From the NCBI GenBank assembly GCA_012656075.1, contig JAAKBF010000333.1:39514-103513 (forward strand): a stretch of 64,000 nucleotides of DNA, written 5' to 3'. Made by a program: the position numbers and the translations under genes. Under the pieces are notes generated by a model that worked only from the letters and a program-made list of their open reading frames with translations, made no database searches and had not been told where the DNA came from. Every line of letters starts with the position of its first letter. Positions within the stretch are counted from its first letter, which is position 1. The DNA is from Phytophthora hibernalis (taxonomy: Eukaryota > Oomycota > Peronosporomycetes > Peronosporales > Peronosporaceae). This document shows, piece after piece, positions 10,438 through 20,860 of the stretch.

Positions 10438-11290
10438 CAGGTATGTCGGAGTTGTGTGGGCGCCTAAGATCGCAGTCAGGTAAACCGAGAATGTCTCGGA
10501 GATCATCTAGCGAGACCGAAATATTTACCTCACTTTCGTTGATGAGTATTCTCACGGTTCTAAACCGACGATCCAGACGTCGATGCTCTGCTTGCTGCTC
10601 GTGCGCCATCTCACAGCGAGCTTCGTCAACACTGCAGAGTTGTCGATATGTTGCATGCTCCGGGATTGTAGGCTGGGTTCCATCTGGCTCACGCGCATGT
10701 TGTGTTGCAAAGTAGCGTAGAGCCAAACTGTTCGGCGCTAGCGGAGATTGGTTAGTATCAGCTAAGTGCTGTACAATCCGAGTCGATGCTTCATTAACCC
10801 GTGCAACTGTTGCCCGTCGAATTGAGTTGTGGATCTATCAATAATGCAAAAGCGTAACATTAGTATAAATCCACAGCTCCGATAAATATGACAGCAGTAC
10901 CTTCACAGCGTACACGAAAACCATTAGACTGAAATCTGCCAGCGAGACGTTTCTACGCTGAGCATTCCGCCAGGATTGCATAACTTGGGCAGCGAATGAT
11001 TCAGCAGTGAGCTTGATGAACTCCCTTTGTTTCGTGTTGGTACCTGGTTTGAGGTAAATATCCTTCTCGGACCACGAAATTCCTTCTTGAGCACTTACGA
11101 TCGCGTCCACTTTTGCATGTAAGACGGCGTAGCCTTCTGTAGATTGCAAACTCACTGAATGTGGCTGCTTGTGGACTGCTCGGACGTCATGTAATGCCTC
11201 GCCCAATTTGATGGTCAGCGTTACTTTGACCTCTTCGTCCCCAAAAATGTGTTGCACTGTGTTGGCGCGTGAGGTAGATTCGCTCTCCAT
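10391..11290 (-). CDS. X1: unknown two- or three-exon gene convergent with the Tc1-like transposase, copy L1
   Basis: Exon 11290-10901 (130 codons from ATG, MESESTSRANTV) joins exon 10834-10391 across a 66-bp GT-AG intron, in frame, to give about 277 residues. The frame also stays open upstream of the ATG to a possible splice acceptor (IHSGLYL before the M), so a further 5' exon is possible. The first half contains GEALHDVRAV and LTAESFAAQVMQSW; the second half is charged, with a helical stretch (CEMAHEQQAEHRRLDRRF) and an acidic tail. I recognise no family. It keeps the same convergent overlap with the transposase in four copies, so it may be a passenger or accessory gene of that element. 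Confidence 0.55.
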
Positions 11291-12220
11291 CAGGTATAAT
11301 CCCGAGTGGATCTACTATCTACAATGGTCTTCACTCGCTCAAGTATCATAAGATCAAATCGACAAATTTATGTTTAGCTCAATCTCATTCCAGATTTATT
11401 TTTCAACTTACCGTTGGTAGTCCGCTTTGCAACCTCGCGTCTTGTTCACGTGGGCGTCTATGTTGAGGAGGCTAATGTCGAGCTACTGTGCCAGCCAGTA
11501 GGAGGTCAGCACGTTGGTCATCTGAGGCTAGTGCTTCTCGTTCTTGTTCATGTCATCTCAGCGCATTTAGTCCACGCCCACCTATTAATACAAGATGTGT
11601 GCGAAGTAGGTGTACGTTAGTACATCGGTTATTAAAGTGTAAACAATACAGTACAGGCTTCACTCACCTGAGCAGCGCCTCTCCGTCGACATTGGGTAAG
11701 AACCTGCCAGTCTTCCTCCCTGCAATTTGGTTGGCCTGGATCCCCACTCGCTTCATTTCGTGGTGCACTTGGCCAATCTTCGAGTCCGGTCGGCCCAACT
11801 GCTAGTTCAGGGTTCACGGGCTGGTTGATGTGACACGGCACCTCGAGCTTGTTAACGAAGAAGTCGGTCGGGTGGTTATAGTAGAGAATGAGCGACTCAC
11901 TGAGTGGCTTCTAAGCGCGACGACGGCGACATGCCCCTGCAGGGACGCAAACAGCATCTTCCCGTCCTTCTACGAGTTGTCCACGAAGTCGAGTATCCCC
12001 TGGTGATGGAGGCGAGTCGGCCGATCGAACGGCGGTTCTAAGGAACGCGGCGTCTGCGTGAGGGAGCAGACTAACTGGCCCCACGCGTGTACGAAACCCA
12101 GTTGTTGAAATCACCAATCAAAATTCTTCACGATTTGTACGTAATCATGCACGAGTTAGTGCAGGTGGTGAGGTGGAATTAGTGCACTAAAAGGCAAGAC
12201 AAAGTCCATGCAAAGTACAA
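11291..12220 (-). other. degenerate 5' region of X1 with possible upstream exons, copy L1
   Basis: Read on the minus strand, there is a plausible intron (donor GTAAGTTGAAA near 11405, acceptor ending TTGTAG upstream of the X1 ATG). Before it is an exon-like frame reading ASDDQRADLLLAGTVARH that is interrupted by stops. Further up are a second donor (CTCAGGTGAGTG) and a frame reading AGRKTGRFLPNVDGEALL. These look like decayed upstream coding sequence of X1 or of a neighbouring gene. I recognise no family. Confidence 0.35.
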
Positions 12221-12222
12221 TA

Positions 12223-12429
12223 CACTCCGGGCCAAAAGTATACGAACACCCCTACTTTTGCTAATAACTCAGCCTCTAGATGGAGTTGAGAAGTGTGCTT
12301 TAGACATGTTGTGTAGAACACGGTAATCATCAGTCGTTATGGGCTAATACTCACATACAAAAACCGTTTTGGCAGGTGGCCAAAATATACGAACGCTGTA
12401 CTAATTGAAACTGGCTCAAAATGATATTT
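12223..12429 (+). repeat. Tc1/mariner-type terminal fragment
   Basis: After a TA dinucleotide at 12221-12222, the sequence CACTCCGGGCCAAAAGTATA opens a terminal repeat of mariner type. A degenerate second copy (GGCCAAAATATACGAACGC) lies about 150 bp inside. The element is cut off by the pogo fragment at about 12430. Copies lie at 24793-24991 and 47452-47655. Confidence 0.6.
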
Positions 12430-13419
12430 GTTTTTTATAATATGGTGTTTAGGCATGGGTTTTCAACGCAGCCACAACATTCGAAGAAAAACGAAGCTGT
12501 ACTACAGCAGACGCATTTAGAATTTGCAATCAAGTTTTGGAGCGAATACAGCCATTTTCCGGATAGTGCTATCTACAACGTCGACGAAACGGCCATTTAT
12601 TTCGACACTCCACCCCACAAAATATGGGCCCTCAAGGGGAGGCGTGGATCAGCAAAAGTCAAGCATATGCAGAAGAATTCCGGAAGACTCACAGCTGTGC
12701 TCACCATTCGGGCTGACGGTACGTTCATTTATTTTACATTTAATTTACTGTATACTGAAACTAAGTAACGTTATTTGATTTAGGAAAAACTGCCAATACT
12801 CTTCATTCTGCGAGGAATACCTGGCGGCACTGTGGAGACAAATGAGTTGCCAACATATCCAGATGGACATGTTTATACAGTCCAAGAACATGGCTGGATG
12901 GACGCAACTGTTTGGGAGTTTTATATTGAAAGTTTGCTTAAATTTGAAATAGATTCTCCTCTCTGTCCTCCTTCTCGATAACTTCGATTCCCATGTATCG
13001 GAAGGAGGACAGAATGTGGTAGCGGAGGCTACCTCAGCACTAGTGTGCCCTGTTCCGCCAAACAGCACGTCTGTCTGTCAGCCTCTTGATGTTGGAGTTA
13101 TGGGTCCACTCAAGAAGAAGCTGACAGGCGTATGGCTATCAGACAATATTAATGGTACACGCACCGCGCAGCAAAGAGACTTGGCGCGATCAAGCGCACC
13201 ATTACAGCATGGGAAGGCATCACAGAGCACTGTGTTGTGCGTAGCTTTGAAAAGGCAATTCCAAGATATCCTGAAGTCCAAGTATAGGATAAAAATGTTT
13301 TTTTCACCAATCACAAATAGCGAATCACTGATGGGTACGGATTTTTTGTCGAGATGCCCCGTTTACTTTTGTATGGCGGATACAGTTCAGTGGGGTACGG
13401 ATTTCACCGTCGTTGTCTG
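12430..13419 (+). mobile_element. 5'-truncated pogo element with transposase exons 3-4, L1 right end
   Basis: The fragment starts inside the second transposase intron, keeps exon 3 (from HGFSTQPQHSKKNEA), the third GT-AG intron and exon 4, and ends with the pogo terminal repeat, followed by TA at 13420-13421. The three catalytic aspartate motifs are present. Exon 4 is out of frame because of one-base differences near 12785 and 12960. It lies in opposite orientation to the full pogo copy at 16-1660, so the 13.4 kb between them has inverted pogo ends. Confidence 0.85.
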
Positions 13420-13438
13420 TACTACACAGGTTATACGG
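13420..13438. repeat. outer-transposon terminal repeat without its transposon
   Basis: Immediately outside the pogo fragment comes TACTACACAGGTTATACGG followed by TA. This is the outer DDE transposon's terminal repeat, the same pogo-adjacent junction as at 1-15 and 37297-37315. The rest of the outer transposon is absent here, so this junction was copied rather than made by a new insertion. Confidence 0.8.
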
Positions 13439-14288
13439 TATCCTTATGGCCAGTACCTACTGTAACGGGGTTTAAAATGTGTCAAGGTATCACTATAGAT
13501 GAACCCAGTCGATAAAGACCATTGCTAATATCTACAACACAGGATATAATGCACGGCTGCTAATAAACGCGCCGCAGGAGCGGCTGCGGAAACAGCAACG
13601 TGAGGAGCAGGGAGCGGCGTGTGCGCGGACATCGACCCGAAGCCTTTTAGTATGCAATATTTGGCGCTGAACAAGTATGATAGTGGATGCTTTTCATTAA
13701 CAAATGTATTGAAAAATCCCCATCGAGCATTAATTTGACAAGTATTAATTAAGCGCCATAGTTAAGCCTGAATACCGAGTCGGTGGATCGATAAGTGATT
13801 AAGTACACCAGGATATTAGACAACAGAGGTATTAAGTTGGCCAGGGTTCTCTGTACCTCAGCTAGTGCTACATTGACCTTCACCGAACCTTCAGCAAGGT
13901 ACTGCTTGCACTCAGTCATATCGACAAGAGCATGTATTACATGTACACTATTAAAGCCAGAGAGATGTCCGCGAAGACGGCCGACCTCAAGTCAAGTGGG
14001 TAGCGATTGTATATGACAGAGCAAGCTACTGTACCTTACGCATCTCTGCCCTACGTATTTTGCCGTGGGCTACTACTAAAACAAACTAGTTCTACGTCGT
14101 AGTTGACCATCGTTTGCTTCACTTTACATATTTGTTGGGTCCGAAGGCCTGAAAAACCTTCGTTTCCACGTCGGGTGTACATCGTGCCAACAGGACTTCA
14201 TCCACCTACTTCCTGGAAGTACCGGTATATTGGTAGAGTGCCAATATCTAATCTTGAAGTATGTCGCTCCCGCCTCCTCACGTTCAAC

Positions 14289-14531
14289 TCATGCTGGAGC
14301 CGCCGATGCCGAACTGCCGCTTAAACGCCGATATGATTCCAGGGTCGGGCGGGTCGTTTGCAACCGCCCGACCCTGGAATCATATAGTTTGAAACGAGAG
14401 ATGTAGTTGGGCGGTAATGACGACTTGAGCTGCAGGTTTCCCAGGACAATGTTGCGTAGGAGGGCAATATTGCACCGTTGTTGATGCATGTCTAGCTCGC
14501 GCAGCCACTCCTGAAACAACACACCAGTCAT
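14289..14531 (-). pseudogene. Tigger/pogo transposase remnant interrupted by a hairpin, copy L1
   Basis: The minus-strand frame starts MTGVLFQEWLRELDMH and reaches SSLPPN. After the hairpin another frame gives PGIISAFKRQFGIGG. In DDE_1 transposases these correspond to the WMTxxLFxxWL block and to LPPNTTSxxQPxDxGIIxxFK around the third aspartate, so this is a third pogo-type lineage in the window. The second catalytic aspartate block is missing. Confidence 0.6.
14331..14385. repeat. 55-bp near-perfect hairpin (22-bp arms, 11-nt loop)
   Basis: The left arm ATATGATTCCAGGGTCGGGC (plus two G) pairs exactly with the right arm at 14364-14385 around the loop GTCGTTTGCAA. The right arm is the expected coding sequence of the surrounding transposase on the minus strand; the left arm is its inverted copy. 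Identical hairpins lie at 22828-22882 and 60986-61040. Confidence 0.9.
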
Positions 14532-14762
14532 CCACGTCTTCTTATAAACCAGAGATCAACACTGGTCTTCTGGTTGTGGTGCTCCCTCTACTACCTAATA
14601 ATCCTGTTATACCTAATAGGAAGTGCGTCCACGGGAGGTATTAAGTTGTCCAGGGTTCTCTGTATACAATTTGGCAGGGTGTTAAAGTCATGTGTTAAAG
14701 TCATATCAGTGATATGATATCACACCGTGTGCTATCCCACTGTACTGTACCGTATACGTATG

Positions 14763-14848
14763 TGACCACACCATTCATCGCTTAAGTACGATTACAAAAT
14801 TTCTCCTTTCATTTTTTCTCATTCCAGAATCCGCTAGCATAAGAAAAG
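14763..14848 (+). promoter_or_regulatory. CRN 5' module in front of loop-1 CRN-2
   Basis: The block TGTGACCACACCATTCATCG, CTTAAGTACGATTACAAAAT, then TTTCATTTTTTCTCATTCC precedes the ATG. The pyrimidine-rich TCATTTT...CATTCC part resembles the oomycete initiator plus flanking core promoter. The block is nearly identical to those of CRN-3 and CRN-1 but unlike the 5' region of the loop-2 CRN-2 copy (51740-51830), so this gene has an exchanged promoter. Confidence 0.55.
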
Positions 14849-16575
14849 ATGGTGAAGCTCTTTGTGCTGTCGTTGGAGCGACTGGGAGTGCGTTTCCTGT
14901 GGACATCGATGCGGGGAGTCGGTGGGAGACCTGAAGGACGCGATCAAGGAGAAGAAGCGGACACGATCAAGTGTGAAGCTGACGACCTGCAGCTCTTCCT
15001 GGCGAAGAACAGCCGGCGCGTGGCTGCAAGATGTCGATGAGTGTGCTCGAGCTGGAGGAAGGAGGATCCATCCTGACGTCCAGACGCTGATCAAGGGAAG
15101 AAGATGAGGGCGACGTGACAATTGGTGACGTGCTGAAAGAAAAATGACCACCATCGAGACAAGTTCACGTGCTGGTGGTGGTTCCGAAGAGGAGTCCAAA
15201 TGACCTGTTTGTTGAGAACGATTCGATATCGGCGTTTCGAGAAACTGCCGCAAGCATTCACCGAGTGCAGGTTCAAATGCAAGTGCTGCTTGAGCAAAAT
15301 AAGGCTAATTTGACACACAAACCAAATTCCTTCTCCGATGGGGCATTGGGTCAAATGGAGTCTGGAAGATTGAAAACGGATGGCATGATCATCGATGCTG
15401 CACCAACAGAGAACGAAGAAGCATTTTGGCCAGAGGCAATTCAGATTCAAGCGGATGCTATTCAGAGTGAGGCTGCTTTTGACGCGTTTATTACTCCTTT
15501 TTCAGCGACGTATTAAGCCGTTGTGGTATGGTATTCGTCAATAGCGAGAGATATCCATGGTTGTCTCAGTCTCCGCTTGTTACCAAGAATACAGATCTCA
15601 AACCGGATGGATTTGCGACCCACCGTGGAATGTTTCGTGCCAAACCGGTACCGGACGATGGAGTGCAACGCCAGAATGGATTTCGATTTGGAGTAGCAGT
15701 GGAAGAATTGTTCGACTGCCTCATTTTGTTCGAAAGCAAGCTCACTATAACGGATGCTTCGTTTGGCCAAGTGGTACGATATCTGCAGTATCTTTGCCCC
15801 AAGGAGCTAGCAAGCGCTATTCTATTCGACCGCCGCTCCTTTTGGTTGATCAAAAGCCACAGGTCTGTTGTTACCAAAGTTCGAAGAGCGAAGTGGGTCG
15901 ATAAGGGCTCGAAAAGATTGTTCCAGAGCTTTATTACTGACAACATATCTCCATGGGTGGCGCACTTAACCAATGCCTGCACTTCATTGGGTGTTGGTGT
16001 GGTGGAGGGCGATGCATTTCTCGGCCGTGGCGCTCATGGACGCGTTTTTAAGGTAACTGGGCCAGGTCAGAAGGTTTTCGCGCTGAAAATCGTGGAGGAA
16101 TGCTCCGTTGGACGTCTTTATCAAGAGAAGAAGGCCTTGATGAAAGCCCAGCCCACAGGATTGACGATTACTCCTGTGCGAGATGTCATCGAAAGCACTG
16201 ATGGTAGCGCGGCCTTATTGCTGTCTCCTGTTGGGAAACCTCTGCCTCGACCAACGACACTAGAGGGAGTACGGAACCTCTTTGGATTGTTATGGCAGCT
16301 CCACGCGAATAGCCTGGTCCATGGAGATCCTCGCGTGCCGAATGTGATCCTCATTGGGGATACGCCCTCTGGATTGATCTCGTGGAAGTGATGGAGGCTA
16401 CTCCCACTTTGAAAAAAATGATGCTGATATTCTCGCACGGTCCATCCTAGGTGTCTCTCGGGCCTTTGAGCTGGACCCGGCAACGAAACAATTGATCGAT
16501 AACTATGGCGAAAGCGCTACGCCAGAGAATCTTGATCGTCTGGCCGAAGCAGTAAGCTTGGTATTCCCAAATTAG
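14849..16575 (+). pseudogene. CRN-2: Crinkler effector with protein kinase domain, broken copy in loop 1
   Basis: The 5' end (MVKLF start) is of CRN-3 type, then LQLFLAK-coding sequence changes to the kinase-CRN type (GAWLQDVD, HPDVQTLIKG). The kinase part keeps the glycine loop LGRGAHGRVFKV, the lysine in FALKIVEE and the catalytic loop LVHGDPRVPN. This places it with the CRN8-like kinase effectors of Phytophthora. It has several one-base indels in the header, one at 16369 (CGCCCTCTGG), one in the A-run at 16410, and the shared break in CCTTTTTCAG at about 15500. The better copy is at 51831. Confidence 0.8.
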
Positions 16576-17276
16576 CTGCAAATCCGATTCAATGGTTTTC
16601 ATTCGCACGGCAATGGGTGCAGCTCATTGACCGAATGGGGCGTCGCCGCTGTGCACACGTTTGATCTATGAGCACTTTGCTGGGTTGTTGGCAGCAGCCA
16701 GTTATTCTGCTGTGCTTCTTCCGCGATCTGATAAACTTCGCGCGATAGCACATCTCTGTTTCAGCCAGCACACACAAAAGTTAGTCATACACCGCCAAAT
16801 TACAATCAGAACGCGTCTACGTACGGGTGGCGTCTGTCAATGGCTGAAATCGACTGCACTCCATCTTGGTCAGCAACAGCAAGCAGTCCGTAGGCAGCCA
16901 TCGCCCTCAGAAAAACCGACAGCTTCTTGAACGAGCTATGCTTAATGTTCAGCGACACCCCGACACGCAGCAACACATTCGCTTGGAACGAACTCGACAA
17001 TGGGTTTCCCGACCGCCTCACTCGTCCGGAAGTTCTAAATCTACTGCTTTCCAAGTGCATGCGCTACCACCGAATCGAGCGTATGCCGCGAAGTTCCATG
17101 GGGGCAACTTGCGCCCGATCTCGATTCACGCCGGCAAGCTGATCCAGATTCATTGGTTAATGATGTGTTGGAATACTTTAGCACCATGACGTATGGCACG
17201 AATGTCAAGGCCAAGAAGAAAAAGAATCGCAAACATGTGTACGAAAGAGTATTGAACAAGTGTAGTGGTGAAGTCT
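16576..17276 (+). pseudogene. unrecognised coding remnant after CRN-2, copy in loop 1
   Basis: Several plus-strand frames carry protein-like sequence in series. One reads FLNELCLMFSDTPTRSNTFA and LTRPEVLNLLLSKCMRYHRI. The last ends in VLEYFSTMTYGTNVKAKKKK and stops after NKCSGEV. I recognise no family. It follows the kinase stop directly, so it could be a decayed separate gene or an old C-terminal extension. The same arrangement is at 53574-54276. Confidence 0.3.
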
Positions 17277-17345
17277 AAACAGTTTAGACTTCTAGGAACA
17301 TCTTCTTCAATACGCTTTCGTACACATGTTTGCGATTCTTTTTCT
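17214..17345. repeat. fold-back repeat specific to loop 1
   Basis: Sequence at about 17298-17345 is the reverse complement of about 17214-17260 (CGCAAACATGTGTACGAAAG on the left arm, CTTTCGTACACATGTTTGCG on the right). Loop 2 has unrelated sequence in the right-arm position (54280-54340) up to the shared CTTTTTCTTCTTG. The right arm is therefore a replacement templated by the left arm. Confidence 0.8.
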
Positions 17346-18422
17346 TCTTGTTGCTAGTCGTGGTGGTCTCGCTGCTGGTGGTGAAAGTCGTGGTCGAGGT
17401 TGTAGAACTTTGCTCCGACTTGGACTTGGACTCAGTCGAGGACTGTTTCTTCTTGGTTGTTTTCTTGCACTGCTTGTTTTACCGAGAGCGATGTGGTACA
17501 CAACGAGCGCCAGAATGCATGAAATATAGTGAACGACAGATGCGCTCAGTACAAGCCGTAGGTCGCCTGCACCACGGCACAAATTTGAAAAGTCATTGGC
17601 ACGAGAGCGTGCATGGCCAATTCCACCTTGCTTTCTACCAGGAAGTCCTTGTACTTGGCAGCCTCCTGAAAATTTCCATTTCCACCTCCGCACAGACGGC
17701 CCGATCGGATACAGAAAAACCACAAAGGTCTCGAGAGGTCTTGAACCGGTACACCCATTCGCACGAAACAACACGAAAGGTTGGACACACAGACCATCTC
17801 CCCAGTCTAGCCCACTACAACACGGCGCGTTGTGCGGTCAGTGTACTCTTCAAGAATGGCTCCTGGGCCGCCGCCGTCTTCAAAGATGCACTTCGGGCAG
17901 TTTTCAGTCGTAATTTTGACGCTGCTACTGGAAGACTTTCAGTATATTGAGCTGCATCTTGCCCCGACGGCCCCAAAGAAAGCCGTCAGAGGCAGTGGAG
18001 TCATGCAGTCAAGCGACAGACTGATAAGGTATGTAAACACGCTCAAAATGGCGACGTAGGAACCCCCTCCAAGCAGAAGACCGTTCGAGAGCTCTGACGG
18101 CGGCTTCTGGGAAAATGGATAACCACAGCACTGCAAACAGCGAGCGCTTCAAACGCTGCTGGTCGGAGGTTCCGTCATTACTTCCACTGAATGTAAAGAA
18201 ATACAGAACAAAAACCGCAATGCCGCCACCACAAGCAGTCCCAATGAGCTTGAGGACGAGCTTGTAATTTGTCCCAGAACCTGTACAGCTCCGTGGGTGA
18301 TGATAATAATCATCCAGCGAGCAGGGCTCGGAAAAATAAGGGCTCGAAAAAATAATGGCACGTGTTCGTGCGCCCATCTGGAAAAAATGTGACAAGGCAG
18401 ATTGACCATTTGAAACCATCAC
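17330..18422 (-). pseudogene. multi-pass membrane protein, degenerate, copy in loop 1
   Basis: Read on the minus strand, successive frames give hydrophobic helices: KLIGTACGGGIAVFVLYFFT, LFAVLWLSIFPEA, YVAILSVFTYLISLSL and MTFQICAVVQATYGLY. A Lys/Ser/Thr-rich C-terminal tail follows (KKTTKKKQSSTESKSKSEQS). Several frame shifts and stops separate these pieces. I cannot name a family. Compared with loop 2, this copy carries a short tandem duplication of GGGCTCGAAAAAATA near 18340 and a short deletion near 18060. Its 3' end is altered by the fold-back. Confidence 0.5.
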
Positions 18423-18638
18423 AATCCGTCGGAGCCCATTAGACTACCATCTCGGTACATCCAATGACCATTCTAAACCATCTCCGAGAGAGCCGGTTGA
18501 TGTCATCACTTGATGTCTGTACGAAGTATGCGCAGCAAATGTGTATATCCGGAAGAACAAATCAAGTGTGTGCGAAGTCAGGTCGGTCGCATTGGAGCAA
18601 CAGCAGTAACACCTGGAGAATGAACTGAAAGACGTGTA

Positions 18639-20860
18639 TTACAGGCACATGCAGAGGTATCGGTAGCGTAAGTATTGTAAGGTCCTTTTGTTCACGAAGC
18701 CGGGGCTCACAGCTCCCGCAAATATCTCGAACGTCAGAAGAATGTAGACACCGCAATTGTAGTTGTCTGTCTGCAAGCCTAAAGTCGAATTGAACCCTTG
18801 GACTCTGTAATCCCTCGTCAAACCACTCGGTATCAGGCCCCGTAGTTTTTGAGCCGCAGCACGTACAGCGAGCTTGTATGACGACTCCATTGGGTCGTAG
18901 AGGAGCAGCGTCTTCTTCAAGAGGTCGGTCATAATGCTACACTAGTGGTTACCGTTGCAGTTGACAGGGATTAGAACGCGTTCATCTGAAGCTCCAAAAA
19001 GACGGCAGAGAGCTCAGTTTCATCTGTCACTATTTCGTAGCCGTTGGCGCCGTTGACGACGCTGATCATGTTAGGGCTCACTGAGATCACGTTTGGAATG
19101 CCGTTGAACATCTTCTGCATCAACGTGACCATCGTAACGTCGCTAAGTCGACCTTTGGCAGCCAGATCAAGTACTTCCATCTGTACATAGCATCATTCGA
19201 CAGTGTGAGAATAAGTGCAGCGTTAGGCAACATAGCGAACTTTACCTCATTTGTCAGCAGTCTAAGGCCCTGTAACTTGGAGCATAGGTCTGGGTCTTCT
19301 TTCGTGTAAAAGGCGGCGTCAATGTCTAGAGTGAAGACCACTGCGGATGCCCACTTTTGGGCGGCTTCGATCTTCCGGACTGTCGTTAAGGCGCGGTGGT
19401 ATTGCTTCATAGTGGCGAGTGTACTGGTTGTAAATATACCAATGGTAGGTATATCTACAGCGACATCGCGTTCAGCTAGGCCTGCGTGTTTCCCTTGCAG
19501 TCTCGCCTCTTTTTCATCGCATTTCCGAAGCAAATCCTTCGCAAAGACCCTCACTACTTCGTCAGCTTGTATGATGGGTTTGCTAGCTGGCCGTTTTGTT
19601 AGTTGCATTGCGACGGGAGGCTTCACCTTCTTCTCGAATACAAACACTTTGAACTTGCTGAGTGTATCTGCTGCAGATCGGTATGTCGGATCACCTGCCA
19701 ATATATCAGCAATGATGGCTACGTTCAAGTTCATGCTGTGCATTTCGGAGTCCTCTTGGGCCATTGCCACTGCCAAACTTCTCTTCTTTTGGCTATGGAG
19801 GGCTTGATTTTCGGGCGCCCTCTGGATTTTGGCGGCGAACTGACTTGAAAGTTGTCGTCATCTTGCGCTAGAGGCACTAGTTGCAAACCAGTGTCAGACG
19901 GTTCTTCGCGTAACTCAGAGGGTGCGGACCCCACTGCTTGTGTTGCAATGACCATCTCAGATGGTGTACTGACCATCTCAGATGGTGTATTGACCTTTTC
20001 AGATGGTGACGGGCTCTGACGAGATGGTGCAGTCTCCATTTCAGGTGGACTTGCCATGGGAACGCTAGTCTCCACTGTAGCAGGGGTCGGTACTTCCTGG
20101 TTTGTCTGCGGCACGAGCTCCGTTGCCGGAGGGTCCGTCCATGTGGGGTCCTTCCCTGGTGGATCTGTCTCTGGTGGTCTTGGCATTTGAGCTGATGTGT
20201 CTTCTTCACACTCACCAACGCCAGTGTCGAGCAGCACTTCCGACGACTCCTCGTTTGTGCGCCATGCTGTCTCCCGGTCAGCGCTATTACCATGGTGTGC
20301 GATGAGTTTGGCTGCCAGCTCGCTCTCCCCACGCTTAAAGAGTTTTCCTATTTGTTGAAGTGCCTGTAGTGCCGCGCGATACTGAGGCATACCCATGCCA
20401 CTCATGGTCTCAGCAATTGTAATCGCGGTCTGCTGAGCTTCTCGATACTTTCGATTAGAGTCCCACGGGTTACTCTCATCCCGTAATACCTTTCCCACCG
20501 CAAACGAACCGACCGACACATTATCCAAGGAGGGAGCATGTTGAATCGAAGCCAACAACCATCTCGCCGGTAATAGCTGAGTAGGAATGACGACCTCCAT
20601 ACCTAGGGCCTTGCGAAGGTAAAACACGTGTCTACAGGGTAGCAAACGGGTCGTCATAAAGAGGCACGAACATTCCCAGTTCTGCTTGTTCACAGAGTAC
20701 TCCACACCAGGCTCATCAGATGCGTCGTCGTCATCTGCCATGTTTTGATAGAAATTATCCCAGGTACGGCCTCGAAGAACGAGTAACGCGCACGTCCGCT
20801 GACAACGTACGTGTACTGCTCGTAGATAAGCTCACATGCGTGCTCACTCCGGCAGGATTT
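18639..20860 (-). pseudogene. Mutator-like transposase with SWIM and Ulp1 domains, N-terminally deleted copy
   Basis: This copy keeps the SWIM zinc finger (ECSCLFMTTRLLPCRHVFYL), a Pro/Ser/Thr-rich linker with PSEMV repeats, an AT-hook-like SRGRPKIKP, and an Ulp1 (C48 cysteine protease) C-terminus with LLYDPMESS and LQTDNYNCGVYI. The transposase DDE core is missing because about 1.2 kb present in loop 2 (57840-59025) is deleted at about 20855. A stop codon directly follows the expected catalytic His (GNH then TAG at about 18940). Ulp1 domains remove SUMO-like modifiers; in such MULEs the role is unknown. Confidence 0.8.

Larger units (their letters stand above)
13441..14762. other. flank F: transposon-derived, mostly non-coding sequence
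   Basis: F contains a Tigger remnant with a hairpin (14289-14531). It also has two direct copies of a roughly 30-bp sequence (GGTATTAAGTTGNCCAGGGT, at about 13826 and 14638), which could be LTR fragments. A minus-strand frame near 13800-13950 reads VDMTECKQYLAEGSVKVNVA, with no recognised family. F recurs at 22467-23772, 37318-38110, 48669-48942 and 60607-61357. Confidence 0.45.

Noticed and set aside
13820..14680. LTR retrotransposon in F based on the two direct 30-bp repeats
   Set aside because: The repeats are short and imperfect. I see no primer-binding site, polypurine tract, gag or pol between them, and no clear TG...CA ends.
14849..15130. Loop-1 CRN-2 start read as an independent header family (MVKLFVLSLERLGVR)
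   Set aside because: That reading is a frameshift of the standard MVKLFCAVVGA header; the other frame gives the usual residues.
18490..18640. Terminal inverted repeat of the MULE-Ulp1 element
   Set aside because: I compared the 3' end by eye with 58900-59140 and found no convincing inverted match, so no element boundaries are given.
19322..19848. 161-175-codon plus-strand ORFs opposite the MULE (also 56310-56860)
   Set aside because: Antisense of the MULE-Ulp1 coding frame; no domain of their own.
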